Assembly: GCA_934096815.1 (NCBI GenBank)
Contig: CAKOMY010000009.1
Location: 1-49,521 of the forward strand
Direction of reading: 5' to 3'
Origin: an uncultured Bacilli bacterium
GTDB taxonomy: Bacteria > Bacillota_I > Bacilli_A > RF39 > UBA660
Length of the DNA stretch: 49,521 bases
Shown: in pieces, positions 39,363 through 47,379 of the stretch
How the letters are laid out: each line of letters starts with the position of its first letter
How positions within the stretch are numbered: position 1 is the stretch's first letter
Position numbers and translations under genes: made by a program
Notes under the pieces: generated by a model
Seen by the model: only the letters and a program-made list of their open reading frames with translations
Told to the model about the DNA's origin: nothing
Database searches by the model: none

Positions 39363-41094
39363 GGGACAAAAAATAAATGACCGTTATCAAATTGTTAAAA
39401 CAATAGGTGAAGGTGGAATGGCTAATGTTTATTTAGCTTATGATACCATTTTAGAAAGAAATGTAGCTGTTAAAGTTTTAAGAGGAGATTTAGCAAATGA
39501 TGAAAAATTTGTTAGACGTTTTCAAAGAGAGGCTCTATCAGCAAGTAGTTTATCTCATCCAAATATAGTTGAAGTATATGATGTAGGTGAAGATAATGGT
39601 GTTTATTATATTGTAATGGAGTATATTGAAGGTAAACATTTAAAACAATTAATTAAGAAACGCGGAAAACTCACATTAAACGAAGTAATTGATATAATGC
39701 TTCAAGTAACAGATGGAATTGCTTGTGCTCATGATTCTTATATAATTCATAGAGATATTAAACCGCAAAATATTATGATACTTGATAGTGGAATTGTTAA
39801 GATAACTGACTTTGGAATTGCGATGGCTTTAAATAGTACACAATTAACTCAGACTAATTCAGTTATGGGTAGTGTTCATTATTTACCGCCAGAACAAGCA
39901 AGTGGAAAAGGATCTACTGTTCAAAGTGATATATATTCAATGGGTATTTTAATGTATGAGTTATTAAGTGGTAAGCTTCCTTTTAGAGGCGATAATGCGG
40001 TTGAGATAGCTCTTAAGCATTTGAAAGAACCACTTCCTTCAATTAGAGAAGAGTGTCCTGATTTACCACAAGCTGTTGAAAATGTTATATTAAAGGCTTG
40101 TGCTAAGAATCCAAAAAATAGATATCCAGATGCAAGAAGTATGCATGAAGATTTAAAGACTTGTACATCACCATTAAGAGCTAATGAGCCTAAATATGTT
40201 TATAAATATCCCGAGTTTGATGAGGCTACTACCGAAAGAAGAGAAAAAGCAATTGAGAAAACTATGGAATTTAGCAAAATAGAAGATAGTAAAGCCAAAG
40301 ATAAGGCATCAGAAGTTAAAGTTAAAAAAATAGAAGAAAAAGATATTGAAACAAAAAAAGAAAATAAAGTTTTAGTGATTCTTGGAGCTATCTTTGCTGG
40401 ACTTGCCGTAATTGCAGCTACAATAGTTGGAATTTTAGTGCTTTTACCTAATAATAGTGAAATGCAAGTGCCAAATGTAGCTGGAAAAACAGTTGATGAG
40501 GCTGTCGAAATATTTAATAATATGGGGTTAAAAGTAAATGCGGAAAATAAATATTCGCAAAGTGATGAAGTAAAAGAAGGAGATGTTGTAAAAACTGATC
40601 CATCTAGTGGAAGAACAGTTAAAAAGGGATCAGAAATTACATTATATATTTCACAAGGAAGTAATACATTTGAAATAGAAAATTATGTTGGACAAGAAGT
40701 TTATGGAGTTAAAGCAATACTAGAAAAGATGCATAACTTATTTGTAATAATTGAAGAAGATAATGTTGATGATCCATCTAAATATGAAGAAAATAAGATT
40801 ATTAAGCAGGAACCAGCTGTAGGAACAAAAGTTAAATCTGGCGATACAATAACTCTTCATATTGCTAAGATAGGTGGCGTTTATCCGAATTTTACAACTG
40901 GTTATAGTTTAGCAGATATTCAAGCATGGGGAGAAAAATATAATATAAAAATTAAAGAAGAATATGTACAAGATAATAGTTATGAACCAGGATCAATCAT
41001 TAAGCAAAGTAAGCCAGCAGGAAGTAATGTTGTAAGCGGAATGAGTATTACTATAACTATTGCAGAAGAGGAAACAAGTATAGATAATGAATAG
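39352..41094 (+). CDS. prkC: PASTA-domain Ser/Thr protein kinase PrkC/StkP type
   Basis: The 580-residue kinase has a cytoplasmic Hanks domain (GEGGMANVYLAYD, the lysine in VAVKVLR, IIHRDIKPQNI, ITDFGIA), a charged linker (about 260-335) and one membrane helix (VLVILGAIFAGLAVIAATIV). Three extracellular PASTA repeats follow (MQVPNVAGKTVDEAVEIF, then FEIENYVGQEVYGVKAIL, then VYPNFTTGYSLADIQAW). It senses muropeptides or lipid II and controls wall growth and, in spore formers, germination. GTG 39352 with AAAGGA 11 bases upstream fits homologues; GTG 39343 is possible. Confidence 0.96.
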   Translation: MITKGQKINDRYQIVKTIGEGGMANVYLAYDTILERNVAVKVLRGDLANDEKFVRRFQREALSASSLSHPNIVEVYDVGEDNGVYYIVMEYIEGKHLKQLIKKRGKLTLNEVIDIMLQVTDGIACAHDSYIIHRDIKPQNIMILDSGIVKITDFGIAMALNSTQLTQTNSVMGSVHYLPPEQASGKGSTVQSDIYSMGILMYELLSGKLPFRGDNAVEIALKHLKEPLPSIREECPDLPQAVENVILKACAKNPKNRYPDARSMHEDLKTCTSPLRANEPKYVYKYPEFDEATTERREKAIEKTMEFSKIEDSKAKDKASEVKVKKIEEKDIETKKENKVLVILGAIFAGLAVIAATIVGILVLLPNNSEMQVPNVAGKTVDEAVEIFNNMGLKVNAENKYSQSDEVKEGDVVKTDPSSGRTVKKGSEITLYISQGSNTFEIENYVGQEVYGVKAILEKMHNLFVIIEEDNVDDPSKYEENKIIKQEPAVGTKVKSGDTITLHIAKIGGVYPNFTTGYSLADIQAWGEKYNIKIKEEYVQDNSYEPGSIIKQSKPAGSNVVSGMSITITIAEEETSIDNE

Positions 41095-41950
41095 TAATCA
41101 AGAAGGAAAAATAGTTAGAATAATAAGTAATTTATGTACTGTAAAAGTAGATGATAAATTATATGACTGTAAACCAAGAGGGAAGTTTTATATTCAAAAT
41201 AAAACTCCTCTAGTTGGTGATAGAGTTATAATTGATACTGATAACAATTATATATTAGATATATTAGAGAGAAAAAATAGTTTAAAAAGACCAATGATCG
41301 CTAATGTAGATTGTGCGATAATTGTTACAAGTGTTAAAGAGCCTGATTTAAGTTTATTACTTTTAGATAAGTTATTATGTTTAGTATTATTTAATAAGAT
41401 TAAGCCAATAATATGTTTTAGTAAGACTGATTTATTAAATAATGAAGAATACAAAGAGTTTGAAAAAATATATGATTATTATAATAAAATTGGAATTAAT
41501 GCAATTAAAAATACAGAGGTTGATAAATTAGATAAACTTATTGAGGGAAAATTAGTTGTACTTACTGGCCAAAGTGGTGCTGGTAAATCAACATTATTAA
41601 ATAGAATAAATCCTGAATTAGATTTAGAAACAAATGAAATAAGTAAAGCTTTAGGAAGAGGAAAACATACTACTAGACATACGGAAACATTTAAGTATAA
41701 AAATTCTTATATTTCAGATACTCCTGGATTTAGTAGTTTAGATTTAACTGATTTAACTAAAGAGGACGTAAGAAATGCTTTTATTGAATTTGGTAATGAT
41801 TGTTATTTTAGTGATTGCAATCATTTAAAAGAAAATAAATGTGTTGTTAAAGAAAAAGTTGATGATGGAATTATTTTAAAATCAAGATATGATAATTATG
41901 TAAAGATGGTGGATGAGGTTGAAAGTAAGCGTATCATTTATAAAAAATAA
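41087..41950 (+). CDS. rsgA: Ribosome small-subunit GTPase RsgA
   Basis: The 287-residue protein has an N-terminal OB fold, then a circularly permuted GTPase in which G4 (CFSKTDLL) precedes G1 (GQSGAGKSTLLN, 161-172) and G3 (DTPGFSS). The C-terminal zinc site is CYFSDCNHLKENKC. It releases late assembly factors from the 30S subunit. The start overlaps the prkC stop. Confidence 0.95.
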   Translation: MNSNQEGKIVRIISNLCTVKVDDKLYDCKPRGKFYIQNKTPLVGDRVIIDTDNNYILDILERKNSLKRPMIANVDCAIIVTSVKEPDLSLLLLDKLLCLVLFNKIKPIICFSKTDLLNNEEYKEFEKIYDYYNKIGINAIKNTEVDKLDKLIEGKLVVLTGQSGAGKSTLLNRINPELDLETNEISKALGRGKHTTRHTETFKYKNSYISDTPGFSSLDLTDLTKEDVRNAFIEFGNDCYFSDCNHLKENKCVVKEKVDDGIILKSRYDNYVKMVDEVESKRIIYKK

Positions 41951-42539
41951 ATATAATGATGAAAAGAAAACAATTGAGGAAATTAATTATACAAGTGCTG
42001 ATTATATACATGTTGATATAATGGATGGTAAGTTTGTTGAAAATAAAAATTATGATATCAATGAAGTTTCTGTATTTTTAAGAGAAAATATTAAACCATT
42101 AGATGTGCATTTGATGTGTTTTGATTTAGAAAAATATATTGTAGAGTATGCTGATTTAATGCCGGAATTTATTACTTTTCATTTAGAAGCAACTGATAAA
42201 GTGAATGAAATAATTGATATGATCCATAGTTATGGAATTAAATGTGGAATTAGTATTAAACCAAATACAAGTGTTAGAGACTTACTACCATATTTGGATA
42301 GAATAGAATTAGTACTTATTATGAGTGTTGAACCGGGTAAGGGTGGACAAAAATTTATGCCTATCGCAATAGATAAGATAAATGAGTTAAGAAAATTAAA
42401 TAAAAATATTATTATCTCAGTTGATGGGGGAATAAATGCTGAAACAGTAAGAATGGTAAACACTGATATGGTGGTATCCGGGTCATATGTTTGCATGAGT
42501 AATAATTTTGAAAAAAATATAGAGTTATTAAAAAAATAG
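41913..42539 (+). CDS. rpe: Ribulose-phosphate 3-epimerase family
   Basis: The 208-residue TIM-barrel protein has ADYIHVDIMDGKFVEN (metal His and Asp), PLDVHLMCFDLEKYI, FHLEATDKVNEII, MSVEPGKGGQKFMP and ISVDGGINAETV, matching Rpe. Rpe interconverts ribulose-5-P and xylulose-5-P. The very N-terminus is less conserved than usual (VSVSFIKNKYND rather than an APSILSADF-type start). It overlaps rsgA by 38 bases if ATG 41913 is used; TTG 41919 is an alternative. The thiN and rpmB genes that often follow are absent. Confidence 0.92.
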   Translation: MRLKVSVSFIKNKYNDEKKTIEEINYTSADYIHVDIMDGKFVENKNYDINEVSVFLRENIKPLDVHLMCFDLEKYIVEYADLMPEFITFHLEATDKVNEIIDMIHSYGIKCGISIKPNTSVRDLLPYLDRIELVLIMSVEPGKGGQKFMPIAIDKINELRKLNKNIIISVDGGINAETVRMVNTDMVVSGSYVCMSNNFEKNIELLKK

Positions 42540-42552
42540 AACATTTTTTCGC

Positions 42553-42580
42553 TTGACGGGGGGGCTTTTAAAGGTATAAT
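42553..42580 (+). promoter_or_regulatory. Sigma-A promoter with seven-G run, copy B
   Basis: TTGACG (42553-42558), 16-base spacer, TATAAT (42575-42580). Seven Gs at 42558-42564. The spacer differs from copy A outside the G run, while the box sequences and TTTCACTAT after the -10 are the same. Confidence 0.87.
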
Positions 42581-42606
42581 TTCACTATGGAATATGGTGA
42601 TTTTAT

Positions 42607-44172
42607 ATGAATAAGGCAGAACAAATAAAAGTATATGTAGTGATAGGAACAATAGTGATGTTACTAGTGATCTTTTCGGGAATAACATATGCTTTTTTTA
42701 GTGCCAGTAATAATAAAGGAAGTACATCAGTAATATCAGCAAAAAGTGGTAAAATGGTAATAAATTATGCCGATGGATCTAGTAAATTATTATCAAGTGA
42801 AGATATACAGCCAAGTGATAAGATTTTAATAGATAAAACTTTTACATTAACGGGAACAAATACAACTAGTGGCTTAGTTATGCCATATAAGATAGGCCTA
42901 AATTATGTATCTGAGTTTAGTGATGGACAAATACATTATTATATTAAACGAACAAGTGCAAATACAAATGTAACAAGCACGTTAGTAGGAACAGCAAATC
43001 AAACTATATCAGGAAATACCACTGAAACAGGATATACTACAGGAACACTAAAAAAAGGTAATAGATACTTAGAACTAGCAACAGGAGAGTTTAAAGCAAA
43101 CACATCAAATCAAACAATCACATTTAATTTAAAGATTCAATTTCCTGATACCGGCGAAAACCAAGATGCTGAAAAAGGAAAAATATTAACAGGTGAAATA
43201 GTTGTTAATTATGAAGAAACAGCAACTGATACCTTAATGGCTCTTTATGATAAAGAAACAAAGACAAATGGAGTATCAACAAGTGGATTATTTATAGATG
43301 ATACTAAAGATGTAAATTTAAGATATACCGGAGCAACACCAAATAATTATGTTTATTTTGGTAATGATAATGAATTATGGAGAATAGTTGGAATATTTAA
43401 CGTAACAGATTCAGAAGGCAATACAACAAGAAAACTAAAATTAGTAAGAGATTCAGCATTAGGCTTATATTCATGGGATGCAACTGGAAATAATGATTAC
43501 GGAATTAATGATTGGACAGAGGCTGACCTAAAGAAAGAATTAAATGAGGATTATTTAGACACAACCTTAACAGCCAATAAAACAAATTGGTATAATTCAT
43601 ATTGGGATTCTAGCACACAAAAACCAGTATTAAGACAAACAGGAACATTTAACTATACAACAGTCATAAAAGAGAAATATCAAAATATGATAAGCAATAG
43701 TGTATGGAACATTGGTGGAAATAGTTATACTGGTTCTGCACCATATTCTATAAACTTATTAACTCAGTATAATCGTGAGAGAGATAAAATAACCTATCAA
43801 AATAGTCGTCCTACTACATGGACAGGTAAGGTTGGACTTATTTATGCAAGTGATTATGGATACGCATCAACTTACGCAAAATGTCATAACAACTTAAGAG
43901 TAGGAGTAACTTACGATAAATCTACTGATAAGTGGGATTATTCAAATGGGCTATGTAAAACAGATAACTGGCTTGCCAAGAATTCATGGTACTGGACATT
44001 GTCGCCTTACTCTGGTTACTCGCATTACGTGTTACTTGTAATTGGGGACGGTGCTGTCTATGGCAACTACGCGCATCTTTCTGCCAGTGTTTATCCTTCA
44101 CTTTATCTAAAATCAAATATAAAAATAACAAGTGGAACAGGTGAAAAAACAAAACCATATATTTTAATTTAA
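42607..44172 (+). CDS. Surface/secreted protein, copy B of a paralogous pair
   Basis: The 521-residue protein has an N-terminal hydrophobic helix (VYVVIGTIVMLLVIFSGITY) ending AFFSAS, a Thr/Asn-rich beta region, and a C-terminal domain starting near NYVYFGNDNELWRIVGIF and ending YPSLYLKSNIKITSGTG. Residues 35 to about 331 are almost identical to copy A at 9253. The C-terminal part is divergent, and codons 465-494 (43999-44088) differ almost completely and are about 49% GC. The ATG follows GGTGAT. It lies directly after rpe under its own promoter. Its role, adhesion or binding of a variable ligand, is inferred. Confidence 0.85.
   Translation: MNKAEQIKVYVVIGTIVMLLVIFSGITYAFFSASNNKGSTSVISAKSGKMVINYADGSSKLLSSEDIQPSDKILIDKTFTLTGTNTTSGLVMPYKIGLNYVSEFSDGQIHYYIKRTSANTNVTSTLVGTANQTISGNTTETGYTTGTLKKGNRYLELATGEFKANTSNQTITFNLKIQFPDTGENQDAEKGKILTGEIVVNYEETATDTLMALYDKETKTNGVSTSGLFIDDTKDVNLRYTGATPNNYVYFGNDNELWRIVGIFNVTDSEGNTTRKLKLVRDSALGLYSWDATGNNDYGINDWTEADLKKELNEDYLDTTLTANKTNWYNSYWDSSTQKPVLRQTGTFNYTTVIKEKYQNMISNSVWNIGGNSYTGSAPYSINLLTQYNRERDKITYQNSRPTTWTGKVGLIYASDYGYASTYAKCHNNLRVGVTYDKSTDKWDYSNGLCKTDNWLAKNSWYWTLSPYSGYSHYVLLVIGDGAVYGNYAHLSASVYPSLYLKSNIKITSGTGEKTKPYILI
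42709..43599 (+). repeat. 891-bp direct repeat, copy B
   Basis: Matches 9352-10242, same orientation, equal length. Confidence 0.85.
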
Positions 44173-44183
44173 AATGTTAACAT

Positions 44184-44207
44184 GTGTCAACTGTTTTTGG
44201 TTGACAC
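44184..44207 (+). promoter_or_regulatory. Perfect palindrome over the rpsP -35 (possible operator)
   Basis: GTGTCAAC (44184-44191) and GTTGACAC (44200-44207) with an eight-base loop. The right arm contains TTGACA. A T run does not follow, so it is not a convincing terminator. Confidence 0.5.
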
Positions 44208-44229
44208 TTATTAAAATAAATGGTAATAT
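44201..44229 (+). promoter_or_regulatory. Sigma-A promoter of rpsP-khpA
   Basis: TTGACA (44201-44206), 17-base spacer, TAATAT (44224-44229). Confidence 0.65.
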
Positions 44230-44259
44230 ATCATTAGTAAAGAAAAGGAGGCATATAAT

Positions 44260-44529
44260 ATGGCTGTTAAATTAAGATTAAAAAGAATGGGAGCTAAACA
44301 AAGACCTTTCTATCGTATTGTAGCTGCTGATTCAAGAAGTCCAAGAGATGGTAAGTTTATTGAAGTAGTTGGAACATATCAACCAATTTACAAAGAAAAC
44401 AACTTCAATGTTGATGAAGAAAAAACTCTTAAATGGTTAAATAATGGTGCAGAACCAACTGATACTGTAAAAAATATTTTAGTTAAATCAGGCGTTTGGT
44501 CTAAATACAAAAATAAAAGTGAGAAATAA
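44260..44529 (+). CDS. rpsP: 30S ribosomal protein bS16
   Basis: The 89-residue protein begins MAVKLRLKRMGAKQRPFYRI, then VAADSRSPRDGKFIEVVGTYQP, typical of bS16. AAAGGAGGC precedes the ATG. It is followed two bases later by khpA, as in most Firmicutes. Confidence 0.98.
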   Translation: MAVKLRLKRMGAKQRPFYRIVAADSRSPRDGKFIEVVGTYQPIYKENNFNVDEEKTLKWLNNGAEPTDTVKNILVKSGVWSKYKNKSEK

Positions 44530-44531
44530 TT

Positions 44532-44783
44532 ATGCATCAAGATTTAATTAATTTTACTAGTAATTTAGTAAAAAATTTAGTTAAAGAACCAGATATGGTA
44601 AGTGTTCAAGAATTTCTAGGTGATGATGAATCAATAATGTTAGAAATAATTGTTCATGAAAGTGATATGGGAGCACTAATTGGTAAGGGTGGCAAAATGG
44701 CATCTTCAATTAGAACTTTAATAAGTGCATATGGCTATATTCATTCTTTAAATAAAATAAAAATAAATATCGATTCATTTTAG
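44532..44783 (+). CDS. khpA: KH-domain RNA-binding protein KhpA
   Basis: The 83-residue protein is a single KH domain: SDMGALIGKGGKMASSIRTL holds the GxxG loop (GKGG). KhpA pairs with KhpB/Jag and binds small RNAs and mRNAs, influencing cell-wall growth. The rimM and trmD genes that normally come next are missing, replaced by a terminator. Confidence 0.94.
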   Translation: MHQDLINFTSNLVKNLVKEPDMVSVQEFLGDDESIMLEIIVHESDMGALIGKGGKMASSIRTLISAYGYIHSLNKIKINIDSF

Positions 44784-44796
44784 TCGATATTTATTT
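44761..44796. terminator. Bidirectional terminator between khpA and yfhO-like gene
   Basis: Perfect 13-base-pair stem AAATAAATATCGA (44761-44773) with TCGATATTTATTT (44784-44796), then Ts. It overlaps the 3' end of khpA and the stop of the convergent gene. Confidence 0.88.
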
Positions 44797-47265
44797 TTTT
44801 GTTCTTTTTATAAATAAAATTATTAATCCAGTTAAAATGCTTGTGCCAGATATAACTAAGCCTTCTATAAGTCCCGGAGTAAAGTATTTAAATTCAATTA
44901 AATGTTCTCCTTCTGTTAAATCAAGCCCTATAACAGCATCATAAATACTCGCTGGATTAGTTAAGGTACCATCTACATATATTTTCCATCCCTTATCATT
45001 TGCTATTGAAGTATAAAGTAGAGTATCATCTTTAACATTAACTTTAGCGGTAAAATGATGATCATCATAATAATTATTAACTATCATCTTCTTATTATTA
45101 ATATTATTAACAAATTCTTTATAAACATTATAATTAATGGAATATAAATGAATATTATAGTCATAACTTTTTTTATCAACAGTTATTTTAAACTTAATTT
45201 TATCCCCACTATGTAATAACAAAAATCCTTTATTTTGAATTTCAGTTATATTATCATTTAAATAAAACTCATATTCATTTTTAGAGTAATTATCATTGTT
45301 TAAAAAGATAAATTCATCATTTTTAGCCATATATTGATAAAGTACATAATTATCATCTCCATTAAATATACAAAAGTTCTTTTTTTTATTACAACTTATA
45401 GTCTTATTTCCAGCATCAATTTCTTTAATTATATTTTTGTCATTATTATTTATAGTCTTAACTAAATTATTCATATTAGAAACAAAATCATCGTTATATT
45501 TTAGTTCTAAAATCTTATTAGTAGTTAAGAATCCAAAAGAAGTTGCATCTTCATTTAAATAAATATTATCTTTATATTCTTTATAATAATCTACATCTTG
45601 ATTACTAATTATATATTTAATACCTAATAAACTATTAACAATTGGATTATTATAATAATATTTGCTACTACAATTATCACTAACAGTTATACCTAAAACA
45701 TTTTTAGCATACTTAAATACATTACTGTTTCGTACTGATGAAAAATAACTAACTTCATTGTATTCATGTAACAATCCATTATTTAATATTGTTCGGTCGT
45801 AAAAACCAGTTCTATATAAATCATTATCCTCAATCTTACTTATACTTTCATTACTAAAATTATAATTATTAATAAATTTAGAGTAAGTACTTTCATTAGC
45901 ACTATTTTTAAATGTTAAAAATGCATTAAAACTAAGTTCAATAATTACAACATAGACAATATATTTTTTAAATTCTTTATGATTTAACATAAATATATAA
46001 TAAAACATAAATACAAAAGATATACCTAAGTATATTAATTTTGCCATTAAATTTTGTCTTTCATCAATATCTAAATTACCACTAGTTACAAATCCAATAC
46101 TAATCATAACAACAAATAAAGTATAAAAACCTAAATTAAATTTCCAATTCTTTTTATCATATCTAATAAAATTTCTAAAACCTAAATAAATTAAAAAGAA
46201 AGAAAATATAAATGAATATCTAACAGGGTAGAATATTGGCATTGACATCATATGCCAAAAATAATCAAGTAAATTAAAACTAACTGAAAGTAAAAAGAAT
46301 AAACAAACACCAAGTGATGCTAATCTTTCCTTTAATTTAATTCTTGAATTAAAGAAATATAGTAATGCATTAATATATACAAACAAACTAACATAAACAT
46401 TAGGAGTACCATATTCTAAATCACCATTAGAAAATGAAGCAAAAGTGAGTTTATAAAAAGTACTTATTCCATCTAAATCAAATTTAAAATAATCTTTAGC
46501 AAATTCGCTAATTAACTCAGCCTTACCATTTAAAAGTTCTAACACCACTGGAACTAGCGCAAACGCACTAATTAGTCCTGATAACAAAGAATAAAATAAA
46601 TATTTAAATATTCTAGATTTATTAAATCCTTTAATAATACTTTTGTAAATAAAATATATAACACTAAAAATACATATCATATATCCAATATAGAAATTAA
46701 AAATAATTGTGCATGATAAATTTACAACATAAAGTAAATAACTATCCTCTTTAAATATCTTTTCAATTCCCATCATAACTATTGGAAGTAAAATAATACT
46801 ATCAAACCACATATAATTAAAATAATATAATAAGTTATAGGTAGATAAAGCATAACAAATACTAAATAAATAATTAATTTTTCTTTTTCTAACATAGTTT
46901 AAGTATATAAACATGGTTAAACTACATAGCATTATTTTAAATATAACAATAAAGTTATAAAATTGCATAACATTAGAAAATAATAAGCCAAATATATTAG
47001 TTATATTAAAAGTATAATAAACTAAAGTAGCATAAGTATTAAATCCTAGTAGTCCTTTAAAAGTATAAAATAAATTTTCTTTTCCTTTAAGAATATTTAA
47101 AAAATTATTAAGCATCCCGGGATACTGATTATATCCATCTCCCATAGCAACAATATTATCTCCAAAAGGATAAATATGATTAAAAATATAAACTATAAGC
47201 ATAATAACTATTGGTAATATAACTGCTAAAACATAATTTTTATTATTTTTTATAAAATTTTTCAT
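44791..47265 (-). CDS. YfhO-family polytopic membrane protein
   Basis: The 824-residue protein has about 12-13 N-terminal membrane helices, a large extracellular domain (about 440-790) and a final helix (GLVISGTSILTGLIILFI). IYPFGDNIVAMGDGYNQYP near the start is the YfhO signature, and the late GWKIYVDG and GEHLIEFKY also fit. YfhO/GtrA-linked proteins are thought to glycosylate wall polymers such as lipoteichoic acid in Bacilli. GGTGATAAT precedes the ATG. It is divergent from parE. Confidence 0.85.
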   Translation of the reverse strand: MKNFIKNNKNYVLAVILPIVIMLIVYIFNHIYPFGDNIVAMGDGYNQYPGMLNNFLNILKGKENLFYTFKGLLGFNTYATLVYYTFNITNIFGLLFSNVMQFYNFIVIFKIMLCSLTMFIYLNYVRKRKINYLFSICYALSTYNLLYYFNYMWFDSIILLPIVMMGIEKIFKEDSYLLYVVNLSCTIIFNFYIGYMICIFSVIYFIYKSIIKGFNKSRIFKYLFYSLLSGLISAFALVPVVLELLNGKAELISEFAKDYFKFDLDGISTFYKLTFASFSNGDLEYGTPNVYVSLFVYINALLYFFNSRIKLKERLASLGVCLFFLLSVSFNLLDYFWHMMSMPIFYPVRYSFIFSFFLIYLGFRNFIRYDKKNWKFNLGFYTLFVVMISIGFVTSGNLDIDERQNLMAKLIYLGISFVFMFYYIFMLNHKEFKKYIVYVVIIELSFNAFLTFKNSANESTYSKFINNYNFSNESISKIEDNDLYRTGFYDRTILNNGLLHEYNEVSYFSSVRNSNVFKYAKNVLGITVSDNCSSKYYYNNPIVNSLLGIKYIISNQDVDYYKEYKDNIYLNEDATSFGFLTTNKILELKYNDDFVSNMNNLVKTINNNDKNIIKEIDAGNKTISCNKKKNFCIFNGDDNYVLYQYMAKNDEFIFLNNDNYSKNEYEFYLNDNITEIQNKGFLLLHSGDKIKFKITVDKKSYDYNIHLYSINYNVYKEFVNNINNKKMIVNNYYDDHHFTAKVNVKDDTLLYTSIANDKGWKIYVDGTLTNPASIYDAVIGLDLTEGEHLIEFKYFTPGLIEGLVISGTSILTGLIILFIKRTKK

Positions 47266-47281
47266 ATTATCACCATATATA

Positions 47282-47309
47282 ATTTTATCATATTATTAAT
47301 TATTGACAA
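47282..47309 (-). promoter_or_regulatory. Promoter of the yfhO-like gene
   Basis: On the minus strand TTGTCA (47309-47304) and TAAAAT (47287-47282), spacer 16. Confidence 0.55.
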
Positions 47310-47326
47310 ATATCTTACACTAAAAT

Positions 47327-47355
47327 TTGTTTTTTTTAAAGGAGTTTGTTATACT
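47327..47355 (+). promoter_or_regulatory. Sigma-A promoter of parE
   Basis: TTGTTT (47327-47332), 17-base spacer, TATACT (47350-47355). Confidence 0.7.
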
Positions 47356-47379
47356 CTATTTGTTAAGGATGTGATTATA

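Noticed and set aside
44184..44207. Intrinsic terminator after surface copy B
   Set aside because: The stem is perfect but no T run follows, and the right arm makes a good -35 for rpsP.
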